The notes under the pieces were generated by a model that worked only from the letters and a program-made list of their open reading frames with translations, did no database searches and had not been told where the DNA came from. Both the position numbers and the translations under genes were made by a program. This document shows positions 25,417-26,742 of a DNA stretch of 26,742 nt, piece after piece. The stretch's first letter is position 1; each line of letters begins with the position of its first letter. Source of the stretch: a virus; IMG/VR virus record IMGVR_UViG_3300020446_000066, positions 1 to 26,742 of that record; one strand, 5' to 3'.

Positions 25417-26262
25417 CTAAACTATTCTTGTTCCAATTTCAGTTGATGAGAATCTCCTCGAACTATTATTTCCTAAATTTGTTCCACCATAAACGCCATT
25501 TGTACTTGAACCTGCAGTAGTGCTGTCAGATGCACCACTACTAAATGAACTTGGATTTAATATATTTTGATTATCAGCAACACTTCCTCCATCTCTTACA
25601 TTATTACCTAAATTAAATATTTCATTAAATGCTCTCTTCAAGTCTCTTGCAAGTGAAGATGATTCACCACAAATGTATCTGTCAAAACTAAATGATGCTG
25701 ATGCTTTTAATACCTGAGAACCTTGATAAGAAACCCTTGTAGAAGATAATGCCAAAGGAAATAATCCTATAAAACGATATTCTAGAAATCTATTGTAATC
25801 CCTCTCAAATTTGATAATTTTTGTTTCATTTGATTTATATGAATCTGGATAATTTAATGTAAAATGATAAGCATCACTAGTTAAATTCGTATTTGCACCT
25901 GTAACATATTCCATCCAATGCTCTAAAAACTTCATCGACTTGTATTCATTATCAACATAAAATTCTAATTGTATTTGAGTAAAATTACGTGTATGTGCAA
26001 ATCTCTCAATGACTCCTTGAAAATCTCCACGAGTATCAATTGATGCTAACGCACTACCTGGCAAAACTGCATCACTACACAAAAGTCCTACATCCTCACC
26101 AACAAAACGATCATTTACACCCTTCCTTCTTAAGAAAGAACGCAATCCATTTGCAGTTTGATTATAAGGTAAGGCAAACTTCACAAGATAATGTGAAGAC
26201 TGTGCTACATTCTGAAATCTTGGTAAAAAATCCGATATTGGTCTTGGTCTTGGTGCTGGCAC
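25417..26262 (-). CDS. Baseplate tail-tube cap/initiator, gp48/gp54-type, 281 residues
   Basis: The protein opens PAPRPRPISDFLPRFQNVAQ and continues SSHYLVKFALP, AVLPGSALASIDTRGDFQG, NFTQIQLEFYVDNEYKSMKF, FLEHWMEYVTGAN and IIKFERDYN, ending in a disordered Ser/Gly/Asn tail. This is the tail-tube-like fold used by proteins that sit on the hub and start tube polymerisation. T4 gp54 is 320 and gp48 364 residues; I cannot tell which it corresponds to. The start is GTG: no usable ATG exists upstream in frame, and the MxxPRPRPISDF start is typical. It diverges from gp4 across 32 bases holding an inverted repeat, and is followed by the TATAAATA box. Confidence 0.7.
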   Translation of the reverse strand: MPAPRPRPISDFLPRFQNVAQSSHYLVKFALPYNQTANGLRSFLRRKGVNDRFVGEDVGLLCSDAVLPGSALASIDTRGDFQGVIERFAHTRNFTQIQLEFYVDNEYKSMKFLEHWMEYVTGANTNLTSDAYHFTLNYPDSYKSNETKIIKFERDYNRFLEYRFIGLFPLALSSTRVSYQGSQVLKASASFSFDRYICGESSSLARDLKRAFNEIFNLGNNVRDGGSVADNQNILNPSSFSSGASDSTTAGSSTNGVYGGTNLGNNSSRRFSSTEIGTRIV

Positions 26263-26295
26263 TCTAAATAAAATTACATATCATATGTATTTAGA
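26263..26295. promoter_or_regulatory. Inverted TCTAAATA pair between divergent genes (possible paired late promoters)
   Basis: TCTAAATA on the plus strand (26263-26270) and the same box on the minus strand (26295-26288) face each other across a 17-base spacer that contains the palindrome CATATCATATG. Each differs by one base from TATAAATA and lies about 25 bases before the start codon it points to (26295 and 26262). It may be a compact bidirectional late promoter. The evidence is symmetry and spacing only. Confidence 0.4.
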
Positions 26296-26729
26296 TGTCT
26301 TATAAGGGAAAATACCACCCCTCCTATCCCAGAAAGTATAAAGGTGATCCTACAAATATAATTTACAGGTCACTCTGGGAGAGAAAGTTCATGGTATATT
26401 GTGATAAAAATGATAATATATTAGAATGGGCTAGTGAAGAGATAGCGATACCATATCGCTCACCTGTTGATAATCGTGTACATCGTTACTTTCCCGATTT
26501 CTATATGAAAGTCAAGGAAAGAGGTGGTAAAATAAAAAGATATGTAATTGAAGTGAAACCAGCGAAACAAACAAAACCACCTGTCAAACCAAAGAGACAA
26601 ACAAAGGGATATATTCGTGAGGCATATGAATATGCAAAAAACCAAGCGAAATGGAAAATGGCACGAGAATTTTGTGCTGACCGTCAGTGGGAATTCAAGG
26701 TAGTTACAGAAAAAGAGTTAGGAATATGA
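26295..26729 (+). CDS. 4: Head completion protein gp4-like with nuclease fold, 144 residues
   Basis: In T4, gp4 (also listed as gp50) is added to the packaged head to complete it before tail joining; T4 gp4 is 150 residues. This protein has SLWERKFMVYCDKNDNI (E29), then EWASEEIAIPYRSPVDN, RYFPDFYMKV and YVIEVKPAKQ. Together P67-D68 and E86-V-K88 form a PD-(D/E)XK nuclease-type signature, consistent with the family's predicted nuclease fold; whether it cuts DNA is not shown. The C-terminal third is basic and helical (KPKRQTKGYIREAYEYAKNQ). It is the only complete plus-strand gene in the window. Its stop overlaps the next plus-strand ATG in an ATGA junction, suggesting translational coupling. 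Confidence 0.85.
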   Translation: MSYKGKYHPSYPRKYKGDPTNIIYRSLWERKFMVYCDKNDNILEWASEEIAIPYRSPVDNRVHRYFPDFYMKVKERGGKIKRYVIEVKPAKQTKPPVKPKRQTKGYIREAYEYAKNQAKWKMAREFCADRQWEFKVVTEKELGI

Positions 26730-26742
26730 GTCGTATCGACCC
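26726..26742 (+). CDS. Start of the next plus-strand gene (partial, runs off the right edge)
   Basis: An ATG in ATGA overlap with the gp4 stop begins MSRID and continues to the window edge. AGGA precedes it closely. In T4-like phages the gene next to gp4 is often another head-completion or baseplate wedge gene such as gp53, but only five codons are visible, so the product cannot be named. Confidence 0.4.

Overview
The window is a late structural-gene block of a T4-like marine myovirus, most likely a cyanophage or a closely related marine bacteriophage. The evidence is the AT-rich sequence, long runs of tightly packed minus-strand genes with 1-5 base gaps or ATGA overlaps, recognisable T4 tail and baseplate families (gp4, gp26, gp27, gp5, a gp48/gp54-type protein), very long modular beta-structured tail proteins, and NATAAATA boxes like the late promoters known from T4-like phages. 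No tRNA, rRNA, CRISPR array or insertion sequence was seen, and no stretch over 300 bases lacks a gene.

Reading in the main transcription direction (right to left): at the right edge, gp4 (head-completion, nuclease fold) and the start of another gene lie on the plus strand. They diverge from a gp48/gp54-type tail-tube cap or initiator gene, and a small inverted repeat separates them. A TATAAATA box then precedes a hub and tail-length block: gp26, a 59-codon ORF in the -1 frame, a 585-residue tape-measure candidate, a 450-residue protein carrying a tape-measure-like C-terminal motif, gp27 and gp5 (OB fold present, no lysozyme signature). A GATAAATA box overlapping the gp5 stop codon precedes a fibre and decoration block: a 241-residue beta-helix needle-like protein, a 1152-residue beta-helix protein, a 487-residue repeat protein, a 903-residue collagen-like fibre, a 125-residue protein, a 357-residue collagen-like fibre, a 118-residue small protein, two tandem 2OG-Fe(II) prolyl-hydroxylase-like enzymes and a 64-residue unknown. 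AATAAATA overlaps the stop of the last of these and precedes a 1922-residue tail fibre ending in a self-cleaving S74 chaperone domain. CATAAATA overlaps that gene's stop and precedes a further gene that runs off the left edge.

Two observations stand out. First, the end of gp26 carries what looks like a complete programmed -1 frameshift signal: a Shine-Dalgarno-like GAGGGG, the in-frame heptamer T TTT TTC, a 5-base spacer and a 10-bp stem-loop. A slip there would fuse gp26 to the 59-codon ORF directly upstream of the tape-measure candidate, which is the arrangement of the lambda G/GT tail-assembly chaperones. Second, two collagen-like fibre genes sit in the same tight gene run as two tandem oxygenases of the prolyl-4-hydroxylase type, suggesting a phage-encoded fibre-modification module. 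All functional calls are from reading the sequence; no database search was run.
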